Of a stretch of 64,000 nt of DNA, positions 43,128-51,593 are shown one piece after another (position 1 is the first letter of the stretch; every line of letters starts with the position of its first letter). This DNA is from Frigoribacterium sp. PhB160. Its GTDB lineage: Bacteria > Actinomycetota > Actinomycetes > Actinomycetales > Microbacteriaceae. The notes beneath the pieces were generated by a model. That model saw nothing but the letters and a program-made list of their open reading frames with translations, was not told where the DNA came from and ran no database searches. The stretch lies in NCBI RefSeq assembly GCF_003751785.1, contig NZ_RKIE01000001.1, positions 471,557 to 535,556 on the forward strand. Reading direction: 5' to 3'. Position numbers and translations under genes: made by a program.

Positions 43128-44102
43128 GTGACCGTCCCCCTCCGCCCTCCGCTGCTCGTCGACGCCCTCCGAGTCGCACTCGTCGAGCCGTTCGCCTCCG
43201 ACTTCCTCGTCCGGGCGCTCGCGGGCGGCGTCCTGGTCGCGGCCGTCTGCGGAGTGGTCGGCACCTGGGTGGTCATCCGCGGGATGGCCTTCCTCGGCGA
43301 GGCGATGGCGCACGGCGTGCTGCCCGGCGTCGCGACGGCGGCCCTGCTCGGCCTGCCGCCCGTGCTCGGGGCCGCCGTGAGCGCCAGCGTCATGACCGCC
43401 GGCGTCGGCCTCGCCTCCCGCCGGTCGCGGGTCTCGCCCGACACCGCGATCGGCCTGCTCTACGTCGCCCTGCTCAGCCTCGGCGTCGTCGTCGTGTCGC
43501 GCTCCCGCTCGTTCGCCACCGACCTCACCGCCGTGCTCTTCGGCGACGTGCTCGCGGTCGACGCGGCCGACCTCGCCTTCCTCGCGGCGGCCCTGTTCGT
43601 CGCGGTCGCGGCGGTGGCGGCGTTCCACCGCCCGTTCGTCGCGCTCGCCTTCGACCCCCGCGTGGCCCGCACCTCGGGGCTCCGGCCGCACCTCGCGCAG
43701 GTCGTGCTCGTCGGGCTCGTGACCCTCGTCGTCGTCGCGTCGTACCAGGCCGTCGGGAGCCTCCTCGTCGTCAGCCTGCTGCTCGGCCCCGCCGTCGCCG
43801 CCGGCCACTGGATGCGCCGCATCCCCACGACCATGGCCCTCGCCGCCGCCGTCGGGGCCGTCGCCGTCCTCGTCGGCCTGCTCGTCTCGTGGCACGCCTC
43901 GACCGCCGCCGGCGCGACCGTCGCGTTCGTCGCGGTGGCGCTGACCGCGGTGTCGGCGGCGTGCCGGGGAGCGGTGACGCGCCTCCGGCACGCCGCCCCG
44001 CCCGCGGGCACCGCGCCTGACGCGGCCGCCTCTGCCCCTGTCCCTGCCGTGCCCGCCGTGCCTGTCGTGCCCGCCCTCCCGAAGGAGTCGATCCACCCGT
44101 GA
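43128..44102 (+). CDS. aztB: Zinc ABC transporter permease AztB
   Basis: A permease of 324 aa from GTG at 43128, with eight or nine helices in the ABC-3 (ZnuB/TroC) pattern: FLVRALAGGVLVAAVCGVVG, GTWVVIRGMAFLGEAMAHGV with LPG, SRSRSFATDLTAVLFGDVLA and ASYQAVGSLLVVSLLLGPAV. The last 30 residues are a low-complexity Ala/Pro/Val stretch (from a GCC/GTC repeat in DNA). Its stop overlaps the start of the next gene (GTGA). It passes zinc handed over by AztC. Confidence 0.9.
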   Translation: MTVPLRPPLLVDALRVALVEPFASDFLVRALAGGVLVAAVCGVVGTWVVIRGMAFLGEAMAHGVLPGVATAALLGLPPVLGAAVSASVMTAGVGLASRRSRVSPDTAIGLLYVALLSLGVVVVSRSRSFATDLTAVLFGDVLAVDAADLAFLAAALFVAVAAVAAFHRPFVALAFDPRVARTSGLRPHLAQVVLVGLVTLVVVASYQAVGSLLVVSLLLGPAVAAGHWMRRIPTTMALAAAVGAVAVLVGLLVSWHASTAAGATVAFVAVALTAVSAACRGAVTRLRHAAPPAGTAPDAAASAPVPAVPAVPVVPALPKESIHP

Positions 44103-45433
44103 CCCGCCCTGCCTCCCGTCTCCGTCCCGCGGCCCGACCTCGTCCTCGTCCTCGTCCTGCGGTGGCGGTCGCGCTCGCCGTCGGCGTGCTCCTCGCCGTG
44201 ACGGCGTGCAGCCCCGCGACCTCGTCCGGCGCCGTCTCCGCCCCGATCGGCGACGCCGAGACCGCCGTGCCGCACGGCTACGTCGAGGGAGCGTCCGAGC
44301 TGCAGGAGCCCGCGCTCCGCCTCGTCGCCGCGTCCGACGGCACACTGACCGCGCTCGACCCCGCGACCGAGCAGACCGTCCGCCTGGCCGACGTCGGCGC
44401 CGCCGCGCACCTCGCGACCGACGGCCGCTACGTCGCCGCGTCGGGCCCCGACGGCCTCACCCTCGTCGACGGGGCCGCCTGGACCGTCCCGCACGGCGAC
44501 CACTCGCACTACTACCTGGCCGAGCCGCGCGTCGTCGCCGAGCCCGGCGACCTCGACGGCGGACCGGGAGCCGAGGAGGCGCGGATCGCCTCCAGCGCCT
44601 CCGTCACCGCCGTGACGTGGCCGGGTTCCGGTCGCGGCGTGCTGCTCGACGGCGACGCTCTCGGCGACGGCGAGCTCGTGGAGACCGGGCGCGTCGAGGG
44701 CACGCCGCACGACAGCGTGCTGGTGCCGCTCGGCGACGTCGTCGTGGCGAGCGTCGTGAGCGGCGGCGGCGGCGGTGACGGCGTCGGCGGCGGCGGGGCG
44801 GGCTCGGCCGCGGACGAGGTTCGCGTCTACACGGCCGAGGGGGAGACGGTGGACGGTGCCCGCGCCTCCTGCGAGGGTCTCCGCGGAGCGGCCCCGACCC
44901 GCGTGGGCGTCGTCGTCGGATGCGCCGACGGGGCCGTGCTCGTGACCGAGTCGGAGGGGAGCGACGTCGGGATCGAGCGCATCCCCTACCCCGAGGGCAC
45001 GCCGGCGTCGGACGTCGCGACGTCGTTCGAGGCCCGTCCGGGCCGACCGGCCGTGGCCGCGGTCGCCGGGACGCGCGGGGCCTGGCTGCTCGACGTGCGC
45101 GCCCGCACCTGGACCCTCGTCGCGACGCCCGAGCCGCTGCTGCGGGCGACGGCCGTCGGCGACTCGGACGACACGGTGGTGGGCGTCGACGCGTCCGGCC
45201 GGGTGGTCGTGTCGTCGCCGGAGGGCCTCGTCGCGCAGACCGAGCCGCTACTCGCCGGCGACCTCGTCGACGGCGCGCTGCCCGCGGGGGTGCAGCTCGA
45301 GGTGGACGTCGCCCGCAGCTACGTGAACTCGCCCGCGAGCGGCCTCGTGCACGAGATCGACCACGCCGACGCCGCCCGCGTGGCGCGCAGCCTCGAGCTG
45401 CCGGCGGACCTGCTCGTGGAGACGGGCCGATGA
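44099..45433 (+). CDS. AztD-like zinc chaperone lipoprotein, first copy
   Basis: A protein of 444 aa starting GTG at 44099. The signal peptide ends in a lipobox (GVLLAVTACSP). The mature part repeats short beta segments (LRLVAASDGTLTALDPATEQ, ASGPDGLTLVDGAAWTVPHG), the AztD-type beta propeller. A His cluster HGDHSHYY and acidic patches could hold zinc. It is a second, divergent AztD homologue beside the more typical one at 46593. The mature protein has a Gly-rich loop (GGGGGDGVGGGG) probably grown by slippage. Coupled by overlap to both neighbours. Confidence 0.75.
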   Translation: MTRPASRLRPAARPRPRPRPAVAVALAVGVLLAVTACSPATSSGAVSAPIGDAETAVPHGYVEGASELQEPALRLVAASDGTLTALDPATEQTVRLADVGAAAHLATDGRYVAASGPDGLTLVDGAAWTVPHGDHSHYYLAEPRVVAEPGDLDGGPGAEEARIASSASVTAVTWPGSGRGVLLDGDALGDGELVETGRVEGTPHDSVLVPLGDVVVASVVSGGGGGDGVGGGGAGSAADEVRVYTAEGETVDGARASCEGLRGAAPTRVGVVVGCADGAVLVTESEGSDVGIERIPYPEGTPASDVATSFEARPGRPAVAAVAGTRGAWLLDVRARTWTLVATPEPLLRATAVGDSDDTVVGVDASGRVVVSSPEGLVAQTEPLLAGDLVDGALPAGVQLEVDVARSYVNSPASGLVHEIDHADAARVARSLELPADLLVETGR

Positions 45434-46560
45434 GGGCCGCGCGCGTCGCGCGCTCCGCCCGTGCTGCCCTGTCGGCGAGCTCCGCTCGCGCTGGTGGCAC
45501 GGCGTCGGCTCCTCGCGTCGACAGCTCAGGAACTTCCGTCGCGGCCGACCCCGTCGGGTCGGAGGGCGGTGCTCCCGCGACGCTGGTCCCTGAGTCGCGA
45601 ACCTGCGCACCCCGAAGCCGGCGCACAGCGCGCGCCGCGCTCGCGGCGGCCATCGCAGCCGGCGCCCTCCTCGCCGCGACCGGCTGCACCGCCGGCGCCC
45701 CACCCGGCGCGGCCCCCGACCCCGACCGCCCGCGCATCGTCGTGACGACCAACATCCTCGGCGACGTCGTCGGCGAGCTCGTGGGCACCCAGGCCGACGT
45801 CGTCACGCTCATGCCCCCGGGCGCCGACCCGCACTCCGTCGAGATCTCCGCGCGGGAGGCCGCCGACCTCCGCACCGCCGACCTCGTCGTCGCGAACGGC
45901 CTCGGCCTCGAGGAGGGCCTCGTCCAGCACGTCGAGGCCGCCGCCGACGCGGGGGTCCCCGTCGTCGAGGCGGGCGACCTGATCGTCCCGCTCGACTACG
46001 ACCAGGGCGACGCCGAGGGAGAGGTCGACCCGCACCTCTGGACCGACCCGGGTCGCATGCTCGACGTCGTCGACGGGCTCGTCGCCGCGATCGGTGCGGA
46101 GGTAGACGGGATCGACGGCGGCGCGCTCGAGGCGACGGGCGCCTCCTACCGTTCCGAGCTCGAGGAGCTCGACGCCGAGCTCGAGGCGACGTTCGCGGCG
46201 ATTCCGGCCGAGCGCCGCGCCCTCGTGACGAACCACCACGTCTTCGGCTACCTGGCCGACCGCTACGACTTCCGGGTGGTGGGCGCGGTGCTGCCGAGCG
46301 GCACGACGCTGGCGGCGCCGAGCGCGTCCGACCTGTCGAGCCTCGTGACCGCCGTCGAGGAGGCGCAGGTCGCCACGATCTTCGCCGACTCGTCCCAGCC
46401 CGACCGCCTCGTGCAGGTGCTCGCCGACGAGGCCGACGTCGACGTCGACGTCGTCGCCCTGCACACCGAGTCGCTCAGCGCCCCCGGCGGGGGAGCCGAG
46501 ACCTACCTCGAGATGATGCGCTCCAACGAGCGGCTCATCGCGACCGGCCTGTCACCGTGA
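45430..46560 (+). CDS. aztC: Zinc ABC transporter substrate-binding lipoprotein AztC
   Basis: A binding protein of 376 aa. The cluster A-I zinc fold is clear: VVTTNILGDVVGELVGTQAD, MPPGADPHSVEISAREAADL, DPHLWTDPGRML, VTNHHVFGYLADRYDFRVVG and IFADSSQPDRLV, giving His ligands in DPH, DPHLW and NHH plus a late Asp. The lipobox is GALLAATGCTAG near residue 86, far later than normal. Residues 29-57 are encoded by a copy of the CTCAGG palindrome (45516-45600), which seems to have been inserted in frame between an original n-region and the hydrophobic core. No ATG, GTG or TTG lies between the repeat and the signal core, so the long n-region must be translated. Confidence 0.9.
   Translation: MRAARVARSARAALSASSARAGGTASAPRVDSSGTSVAADPVGSEGGAPATLVPESRTCAPRSRRTARAALAAAIAAGALLAATGCTAGAPPGAAPDPDRPRIVVTTNILGDVVGELVGTQADVVTLMPPGADPHSVEISAREAADLRTADLVVANGLGLEEGLVQHVEAAADAGVPVVEAGDLIVPLDYDQGDAEGEVDPHLWTDPGRMLDVVDGLVAAIGAEVDGIDGGALEATGASYRSELEELDAELEATFAAIPAERRALVTNHHVFGYLADRYDFRVVGAVLPSGTTLAAPSASDLSSLVTAVEEAQVATIFADSSQPDRLVQVLADEADVDVDVVALHTESLSAPGGGAETYLEMMRSNERLIATGLSP
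45516..45600. repeat. CTCAGG/CCTGAG palindromic element, copy 2 (inside aztC)
   Basis: CGTCGACAGCTCAGGA at the left and CCTGAGTCGCGA at the right match the ends of the element at 30683-30770 (CGTCGACGACTCAGGA and TCCTGAGTCGTCGACG). The inner halves CCGTCGCGG and CCCGCGACG are also shared and complementary. It lies wholly inside the 5' part of aztC, ahead of the signal-peptide core. Confidence 0.65.
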
Positions 46561-46592
46561 CCGGCCTCATCCCCACCCATCGGAAGGACCAC

Positions 46593-47846
46593 ATGATCCA
46601 GCGACACCGGCGAGCCATCGCCGCTCTCTCCCTCGGCCTCGCGGCGGGCCTCGGCCTCGCCGCCTGCTCCGCCCCGGGAGGCGCGGGCAGCGACGCCGAC
46701 ACCGCCGCCGCCCCCGAGGCGGGCGCCACCAACGCCCCCGCCGCCCAGCCGCGCGTCGTGACGACGTACGACGGCGGCCTGCTCGTGCTCGACGCCGGAA
46801 CCCTCGAGGTGCAGGCGGACATCCCCCTCGAGGGCTTCGTGCGGGTGAACCCCGCCGGCGACGGGAGGCACGTGCTCGTGTCGACCGCGGACGGGTTCCA
46901 GGTGCTCGACACCGGGGCGTGGACCACGCCGGACGGCGAGCACCACGTCGGCGAGCCCGAGCTCACCGATCTCGTCTTCGACGCTCCGACGCCGGGCCAC
47001 GTCGTGCGGCACGGCGAGAAGACGATCCTCTTCAGCGACGGCACCGGCGAGACGACGGTGTTCGACACGGCCGACCTGCTGACCGCGTCCGAGGACGGGG
47101 CCCTGCCCGAGATCGAGCGGATCCCCGCGCCCGACGCCCACCACGGCGTCTCGATCGAGCTCGAGGACGGCACGCTGCTCACGACGATCGGCGACAGCGA
47201 CTCGCGCACCGGCGTCCGCGTGCTCGACGCCGACCGCGCGGAGATCGCCCGCAGCGAGGAGTGCCCGTCGGTCCACGGCGAGGGCACCGTCCAGGACGAG
47301 GTCGCGGTCTTCGGCTGCAGCGACGGCGTGCTCGTCTACGCCGACGGTGCCTTCACCAAGCTCACCGCGCCCGACGACTACGGCCGCACGGGCAACGCCT
47401 ACGTCTCGGACGAGTCGTCCGTCATGGTGGGCGACTACAACGACGACCCCGATGCGGAGGGCTCGCTGCTGACCGACCTCACCGTGGTCGACACGTCGTC
47501 GATGACGTCGTCGATCGTGGCGCTTCCCGAGGGGGTGTCGTACACCTGGAAGGGCGTCGTCCGCACCGACGCCGACACCGCGGTGCTGATCGGCACCGAC
47601 GGCGCCCTGCACGAGCTCGACGTGGCGACCGGCGACGTGACCGCGTCGCACCCGGTCATCGGCGCGTGGGAGGGACCGGCCGAGTGGCAGGACTCGCACC
47701 CGAGCCTCGTCGTCTCGGAGGGGGTCGCGTACGTGAGCGACGCCGCCGCGTCGGAGCTGCACGCGGTCGACGTGGCGTCGGGCGAGGTGCTCGCCTCGGC
47801 GTCGCTGCCGGGAGTGCCGAACGAGCTGGCCGTCGTCACCGGCTAG
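46593..47846 (+). CDS. aztD: Zinc metallochaperone AztD
   Basis: A lipoprotein of 417 aa. I start at ATG 46593 (MIQRHRRAIAALSLGL) because GGAAGGACC is just ahead; an upstream GTG overlapping aztC would add 12 residues. The lipobox is LGLAACSAP. The mature chain is an AztD beta propeller with repeated blades (VVTTYDGGLLVLDAGTLEVQ, VLVSTADGFQVLDTGAW, VFGCSDGVLVYADGAF) and metal-binding His in GEHHVGEPE and DAHHGVSIE. AztD stores zinc and passes it to AztC. It closes the operon and is followed by a long hairpin. Confidence 0.9.
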   Translation: MIQRHRRAIAALSLGLAAGLGLAACSAPGGAGSDADTAAAPEAGATNAPAAQPRVVTTYDGGLLVLDAGTLEVQADIPLEGFVRVNPAGDGRHVLVSTADGFQVLDTGAWTTPDGEHHVGEPELTDLVFDAPTPGHVVRHGEKTILFSDGTGETTVFDTADLLTASEDGALPEIERIPAPDAHHGVSIELEDGTLLTTIGDSDSRTGVRVLDADRAEIARSEECPSVHGEGTVQDEVAVFGCSDGVLVYADGAFTKLTAPDDYGRTGNAYVSDESSVMVGDYNDDPDAEGSLLTDLTVVDTSSMTSSIVALPEGVSYTWKGVVRTDADTAVLIGTDGALHELDVATGDVTASHPVIGAWEGPAEWQDSHPSLVVSEGVAYVSDAAASELHAVDVASGEVLASASLPGVPNELAVVTG

Positions 47847-47888
47847 GACGCCCCGCCCCGCGCCGCGCCGCGCCGCTCAGTGCGCGAA

Positions 47889-47948
47889 GAACCGCGAACC
47901 GAACCATGAACCGCGTTTCTTCGCGGTTCACGGTTCGGTTCGCGGTTC
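47889..47948. terminator. 27-bp stem hairpin built of GAACCG repeats
   Basis: Arms 47889-47915 and 47922-47948 pair over 27 bases with a single A-C mismatch, around a TTTCTT loop. The arms are themselves made of GAACCGCGAACCGAACC-like repeats. It lies between the convergent aztD and surface-protein genes. Directly after it a GGGCC run (four to five CGGGGC units, 47964-47987) leads into the next gene's end. Confidence 0.8.
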
Positions 47949-47991
47949 GAGGTGTTCTGAACCCGGGGCCGGGGCCGGGGCCGGGGCCGGG

Positions 47992-49488
47992 TCAGGGGCG
48001 GCGACGCACGCGGAGGCGCGCGGCCGCCACGAGCCCGCCGCCGAGCAGCAGCAGGCCGGCGGCGATCGCGGCTCCCGTGCCGGAGCCGTCGGTGCCCGTG
48101 TAGGCCAGTCGTCCCGCGCGGTCGGACCGGCCGACCACGACGACGCCGCCCGTGGCCGCCACCGGCGTGGCGACGGGTGCCGCCGGCACCACTGCCGAGG
48201 CCGCGGCCACCGAGAAGGAGGCGACCGCGGACTGGTCGGAGGCGTCGCCCGTCTCGAGGTCGATGGTCGAGGCCGTGGTCGAGAAGCGTCCCTCGGGCAG
48301 GACGAACCGGGCCTCGAAGGTGCCGTCGGCGGCCACGGGCACGAGTGCCTGGGCGGGCCCGTCGGTCGCGTCGTAGGGGACGGGCTCGGTGTCGTACAGG
48401 CCGTTGGCGGGGTCGTCGGCCTGTTCCTTCATGACGACGATGTCGTCACCCACGTGCACCGCCTCGTCGCCGGCCGGGTCGGAGGGGTCGGCCTCGTCGG
48501 CGGGACCGGCCTCCTCGGTGGGATCGGCCTCGTCGGTGGGATCGTCAGAGTCCGCCTCGTCGGCCGTCAGGCCGGAGCCCTCGACGGACCACGACACGGT
48601 CGCGCCCGTCGAGCCCCCGACGGCCGAGCCGAAGCCCTCGGCCAGGTCGGCGGGGTCGCCGACCACGACGAAGGCCGCGCTGCCGGGCTGGGCCCCGGCC
48701 CCGCTGATCGTGACGACACCGGCCGTGGCGCCCTGCGGCACGGTCACGGCGGGCACGGGCAGGGGCGGCGTGACGGCGAGGTCGGCCGAGACGCTCACGC
48801 CGTGGGCGTCGCTGACGGTCACGACGAGGTCGCCGAGCGGCAGGTCGTCGGGGATGACGACGTCGAAGAGAGCGCTGCCGGTCGGGTCGAACGCGAAGGG
48901 CGACTCCCAGGGCAGGACGGTGAAGACGTCGTCGGCCTCGACGGCGTCGCCGTCGACCCGCACCGAGACGGGGTCGCCGCCCGTGAAGTCGTCGACGTAG
49001 ACCGTCGACGACCCGCCCGCGTGCGCGACGGTGGGGTAGATGTCGACGGCGGGCACCACGTCGGGCTCGACGACGACGACGGTGCCGTCGCCGGTCGGTG
49101 ACGGGCCCGCGGTGGGCGGCGTCCCGGCGGAAGGGGTCGCGGACGGCGTCGATCCCGCCGGGGCGGGCTCGGCGGCCGTCGCGGCGGGAGGACGGCTGCC
49201 GACGGCGGTGTTGCCGGACACGGCCTCGACCGGAACGACCTCGACGGGCGTGGCGTCGCCGGGAGCGGCCTCGACGGGGGCCGTGTCGGCGGGCGGGGCG
49301 TCGCTGGACGTGGTGTCGCCGGGCGCGGCGGCGGTCTCCGCGTCGGACGGCGTCGGTGCGCCGCTCTCGGCCGGGGCGGGGCTCGTGCCCGCGGGCTCGT
49401 CGGCGAACGCGGCGACGGGCGCGAGCACGAGCGCGGCGGAGAGAGCCGCGGCCAGGGCGGGCGTGCGGAGTCGGGTGGTGATGGTCAT
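47992..49488 (-). CDS. LAxTG-anchored surface protein, Pro/Ala-rich stalk
   Basis: A cell-wall protein of 498 aa. The signal peptide ends LVLAPVAAFADEP. Residues 32-135 are a Pro/Ala/Thr/Ser stalk with repeats (PVEVVPVEAV). Residues 135-330 hold two beta-rich Ig-like parts (YPTVAHAGGSSTVYVDDFTG, VTVPQGATAGVVTISGAGAQ) and an acidic Asp/Glu repeat (EADPTEEAGPADEADPSD). The C-terminus has the sorting signal LAYTG, a hydrophobic helix and the tail RVRRRP, the LAxTG class used by sortase E. No sortase gene is in the window. The neighbourhood suggests, but does not prove, a link to metal capture. Confidence 0.82.
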   Translation of the reverse strand: MTITTRLRTPALAAALSAALVLAPVAAFADEPAGTSPAPAESGAPTPSDAETAAAPGDTTSSDAPPADTAPVEAAPGDATPVEVVPVEAVSGNTAVGSRPPAATAAEPAPAGSTPSATPSAGTPPTAGPSPTGDGTVVVVEPDVVPAVDIYPTVAHAGGSSTVYVDDFTGGDPVSVRVDGDAVEADDVFTVLPWESPFAFDPTGSALFDVVIPDDLPLGDLVVTVSDAHGVSVSADLAVTPPLPVPAVTVPQGATAGVVTISGAGAQPGSAAFVVVGDPADLAEGFGSAVGGSTGATVSWSVEGSGLTADEADSDDPTDEADPTEEAGPADEADPSDPAGDEAVHVGDDIVVMKEQADDPANGLYDTEPVPYDATDGPAQALVPVAADGTFEARFVLPEGRFSTTASTIDLETGDASDQSAVASFSVAAASAVVPAAPVATPVAATGGVVVVGRSDRAGRLAYTGTDGSGTGAAIAAGLLLLGGGLVAAARLRVRRRP

Positions 49489-49611
49489 GCGGTCCCCCAG
49501 GGCGTGGACGCCCGGACGGGCGTCGTCGGGCTGAACCTAGGGCCGGGCGACGACCCCCCACACGCCCGCGTCGGGGGCGCGGGGGCCGCCGAGACCGGAT
49601 CGTTGCCGAAG

Positions 49612-49640
49612 CGTCCCCCGTCTCGGGTCGGCGGGGGACG
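49612..49640 (-). terminator. Terminator after the siderophore operon
   Basis: CGTCCCCCG pairs exactly with CGGGGGACG around an 11-base loop, 20 bases beyond the ATP-binding protein gene. It is placed to end the minus-strand operon 53664-49660. The remaining 120 bases to the surface-protein gene show no supported gene. Confidence 0.65.
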
Positions 49641-49659
49641 TCGGGAGCCGGCCCGCGCC

Positions 49660-50517
49660 TCAGCAGGCCGCGTCGCCGCCCGAGCCCGACCCCGAGCCGC
49701 CTGACCCCGACTCCGCGCCCACCACGTGGTGCCGTCCGAGCGGCAGCATCATCGGCGCGCCCGTGGTCGGGTCCTCGACGACGCGGCTGTCGAGGCCGAA
49801 GACGGCGCGGACGCAGTCCTCCGTCAGCACCTCCTGCGGCGTTCCCGCCGCGTGCACCCGGCCCGCCGCGAGGGCGACGAGGTGGTCGGCGTAGCGGGCC
49901 GCGAGGTTGAGGTCGTGCAGCACCATGACGATCGTCGTGCCCCGCGACCGGTTGAGGTCGGTGAGCAGGTCGAGCACCTCGACCTGGTGGCTCACGTCGA
50001 GGAAGGTCGTCGGCTCGTCGAGCAGCAGCAGGTCGGTCTCCTGCGCGAGGGCCATCGCGATCCAGACGCGTTGGCGCTGCCCGCCCGACAGCTCGTCGAC
50101 GGGGCGCTCGGCCAGGGCCGTCGTGTCGGTCGCCTCGAGGGCGGCCGCGACGGCGAGGTCGTCGGCCGTGGACCACCGCGAGAGCACGCCCTGGTGCGGG
50201 TGCCGTCCCCGTCCGACGAGGTCGGCGACGGTGATGCCCTCGGGTGCGACGGGCGACTGCGGCAGCAGGCCGAGCGTGCGGGCCAGCTGCCGCGCGGGCA
50301 GCCGGTGCACCTCGGCCCCGTCGAGCACGACCCGCCCGGCGCGCGGCCTCAGCAGTCGCGACATCGAGCGCAGCAGCGTCGACTTGCCGCAGGCGTTCGC
50401 CCCGACGATCGCGGTGACGCGACCGGGCGGCACGACGAGGTCGAGGTCGTCGACGACGACGCGGTCGCCGTAGCCGAGGGTGAGGCGCTCGACGGCGAGC
50501 GAGTGGTCGGTGGTCAC
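49660..50517 (-). CDS. Siderophore ABC transporter ATP-binding protein (FecE/FepC)
   Basis: An ATPase of 285 aa from GTG at 50517, overlapping the permease stop by four bases. Walker A is VGANACGKSTLL, the signature ELSGGQRQRVWIAMALAQET, Walker B LLLLDEPTTFLDV and the switch VLHDLNLAARY, the latter and TTFLD being typical of FecE/FepC-type iron importers. The last 20 residues are a Gly/Ser repeat ending in GGDAAC. It drives uptake through the two FecCD permeases upstream. Confidence 0.93.
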   Translation of the reverse strand: MTTDHSLAVERLTLGYGDRVVVDDLDLVVPPGRVTAIVGANACGKSTLLRSMSRLLRPRAGRVVLDGAEVHRLPARQLARTLGLLPQSPVAPEGITVADLVGRGRHPHQGVLSRWSTADDLAVAAALEATDTTALAERPVDELSGGQRQRVWIAMALAQETDLLLLDEPTTFLDVSHQVEVLDLLTDLNRSRGTTIVMVLHDLNLAARYADHLVALAAGRVHAAGTPQEVLTEDCVRAVFGLDSRVVEDPTTGAPMMLPLGRHHVVGAESGSGGSGSGSGGDAAC

Positions 50518-51593
50518 AGTGAGCCTCCGGCGCGGTTGGTGCGGACGATGAGCCAGATCAGGTAGGGCGCCCCGAGCACGCCGGTGACGACCCCCACGGG
50601 GAAGCGCGTGCCGAGCGCGTACTGCCCGACGACGTCGGCGACGAGCACGAGCAGGGCGCCGACGAGCGCCGACGGCACGAGCAGCGAGCCGTGCGGCCCG
50701 ACCACGCGCGCGGCGATCGGCCCCGACAGGAACGCCACGAACGCGATCGGCCCGCACGCCGCCGTGGCGAACGAGATGAGCCCGACCGCGGCGACGATGA
50801 CGACGAGGCGCGTGCGGTCGACCCGCACGCCGAGCGCCGACGCCGCGTCGTCGCCGAGCTGCGTCGCCGACAGGTCGCGCGAGCGCGACAGCAGCACGGG
50901 CGTGAGCACCGCCAGCGCGACGAGCACGGGCAGCGCCTGCGACCAGCTCGCCCCGTTGAGGCTGCCGGTGAGCCACCGGGTGGCCTCCTGCAGGTCCCAC
51001 TGCGCCGCCCCCGAGAGCACGTACGCGGTGAGGCTGTCGAGCATCGCCGCGACGCCGATGCCGACGAGCACGAGGCGCGTGCCGACGACCCCGCCGCGGC
51101 GCGAGAGCAGGTAGACGAGCACCGCGACGGCGAGCCCGGCGACGATGGCGAACGCCGACACCTGCGCGCCGTCGAGCGAGAGGGTGACGATCGCGAACGC
51201 CGCGGCGGCGCTGGCGCCCGAGCTGATGCCGATGATGTCGGGGCTCGCGAGCGGGTTCCGCAGCATGGTCTGGAACGTCACGCCGCCGAGCCCGAAGCAC
51301 AGCCCCGCGAGGACGGCGAGCACCGCGCGGGGCAGCCGAAGCCGCCCGACGGTGAAGGTCGCGCCGGGGACGTCCTGCCCGAGCACGACGCCGAGCACCT
51401 CGCCCGGGCCGTAGAAGGTGCGCCCGACCATGAGGCTGAGCACGAACGCGACGACGAGCGCCACGACGAGCGCGGCCATGACGGCCCGACGTCGACGGCC
51501 GCGGCGGCGACGGCCCCGCGCCACGTCGGCCGCGACCCCCGCCAGGCGAGACGAGGAGGCAGGAGCGGCGCCCGGGCCGCGTGGTGCGCTCAC
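50514..51593 (-). CDS. Siderophore ABC transporter permease (FecCD type)
   Basis: A permease of 359 aa from GTG at 51593. A 35-residue basic N-terminus leads to nine or ten helices. FecCD signatures: LPRAVLAVLAGLCFGLGGVT with FQTMLRNPLASPDIIGISSG, a loop PIAFVAFLSGPIAARVVGPH, and the end VTGVLGAPYLIWLIVRTNR. It pairs with the permease at 51590 to form the channel. Overlaps on both ends by four bases tie it into the operon. Confidence 0.93.
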   Translation of the reverse strand: MSAPRGPGAAPASSSRLAGVAADVARGRRRRGRRRRAVMAALVVALVVAFVLSLMVGRTFYGPGEVLGVVLGQDVPGATFTVGRLRLPRAVLAVLAGLCFGLGGVTFQTMLRNPLASPDIIGISSGASAAAAFAIVTLSLDGAQVSAFAIVAGLAVAVLVYLLSRRGGVVGTRLVLVGIGVAAMLDSLTAYVLSGAAQWDLQEATRWLTGSLNGASWSQALPVLVALAVLTPVLLSRSRDLSATQLGDDAASALGVRVDRTRLVVIVAAVGLISFATAACGPIAFVAFLSGPIAARVVGPHGSLLVPSALVGALLVLVADVVGQYALGTRFPVGVVTGVLGAPYLIWLIVRTNRAGGSL

